The position numbers were made by a program, and so were the translations under genes. A stretch of DNA of 6,598 bases from DASUPK01 sp036520315 (lineage in GTDB: Bacteria; Actinomycetota; Thermoleophilia; Solirubrobacterales; 70-9): the NCBI GenBank assembly GCA_036520315.1, contig DATDJZ010000082.1:1-6598 (forward strand). Reading direction: 5' to 3'. This document shows positions 6,149-6,598 of this stretch, one piece after another. The first letter of the stretch is position 1, and every line of letters starts with the position of its first letter. Below the pieces are notes generated by a model that saw only the letters and a program-made list of their open reading frames with translations, was not told the origin of the DNA and did no database searches.

Positions 6149-6598
6149 GCGGCGGAGAAGCGAGGGCGCGCGTCAGCGCGACCCGCAATGTGATGGGCGG
6201 CGGCCAGCGCCCAGAAGAGGGCGAGCCCGTCGTCGGATCCGGTGAGAGGGTCGACTGCATGCTCGGGATGGGGCATCAGGCCGAGCACGTTTCCCGCCTC
6301 GTTGAGCACGCCGGCGACGTCCCGGACACTGCCGTTCGGGTTCTCGCCCGGCGCGTAGCGGAACGCGATTCGCCCCTCCGCCTCCATCCGGTCGAGGTCA
6401 TCCTGCGGCGCGAAGAAGCGCCCGCTCATGTGCTTGATCGGGATCGAGAGGCGGTCTCCCTGTCCGACCTGGGCCCCGAACGGTCCCCCGAAGTCCTCCG
6501 CCACCAGCTCGACCTGTCTGCAGATGAACCGCAGCCCTTCGTTGGGCAGGAGCGCGCCCGGCAGCAGCCCGGCCTCGCAGAGGACCTGGAAGCCGTTG
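6145..6598 (-). CDS. purQ: Phosphoribosylformylglycinamidine synthase glutaminase subunit PurQ, N-terminus cut off by window edge
   Basis: PurQ hydrolyses glutamine and passes ammonia to PurL. The window holds the last 150 residues of an expected 225-240. The first base in view is the third base of what should be the nucleophile Cys codon: the visible protein begins NGFQVLCEAGLLPG, following the family's GxCNGFQ motif. The class I glutaminase His-Glu pair is present in LMPHPEHAVDP, and PNEGLRFICR and IPIKHMSGRF are family-typical. The C-terminal end AGRADARPRFSAA is a short extra tail. The frame ends in the four-base overlap with purL. An internal ATG at 6502-6504 is not the start, because conserved PurQ sequence continues upstream to the window edge. 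By analogy purS may lie just upstream. Confidence 0.96.
   Translation of the reverse strand, partial: NGFQVLCEAGLLPGALLPNEGLRFICRQVELVAEDFGGPFGAQVGQGDRLSIPIKHMSGRFFAPQDDLDRMEAEGRIAFRYAPGENPNGSVRDVAGVLNEAGNVLGLMPHPEHAVDPLTGSDDGLALFWALAAAHHIAGRADARPRFSAA

Overview
The window is a GC-rich bacterial segment in which every gene I can support lies on the minus strand. It therefore reads from high to low coordinates as purQ (3' part) - purL - a secreted beta-propeller protein gene - a decayed fragment of a related gene - purF - purN (5' part). The separate small PurQ and roughly 745-residue PurL, the PurF with a propeptide and iron-sulfur cysteines, and the GTG starts all fit an actinobacterium. The Lys-rich C-terminal domain with a GTATI..VPGPG motif recalls secreted proteins of Thermoleophilia/Solirubrobacterales. 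That placement is inference from memory of family style, not a database match.

Purine part: PurQ (glutaminase) and PurL (synthetase) are subunits of FGAM synthase. PurF makes phosphoribosylamine from PRPP and glutamine, the first step of the pathway. PurN formylates GAR. The purQ stop and purL start overlap by four bases, purF and purN are 36 bases apart, and no convincing terminator separates purL from the propeller gene, so this looks like a purine biosynthesis operon. purS would be expected upstream of purQ, outside the window. purM is not at its common place between purF and purN.

Inserted part (about 2154-3869): between purL and purF sits a 428-residue protein with a signal peptide, six YWTD-like repeats of 40-44 residues (a complete six-bladed propeller by count) and a very basic C-terminal domain (27 Lys, 1 Arg and 1 acidic residue in 117). 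Downstream of it, after a 9-bp-arm palindrome, lies a second diverged copy of only the C-terminal domain, without a propeller or signal peptide and with an apparent one-base frameshift in its tail. I read it as the remnant of a tandem paralogue. The roughly 146 bases between this remnant and purF may hold a restart promoter, but the signals there are weak. I see no RNA genes, CRISPR array, insertion sequence or attachment site.
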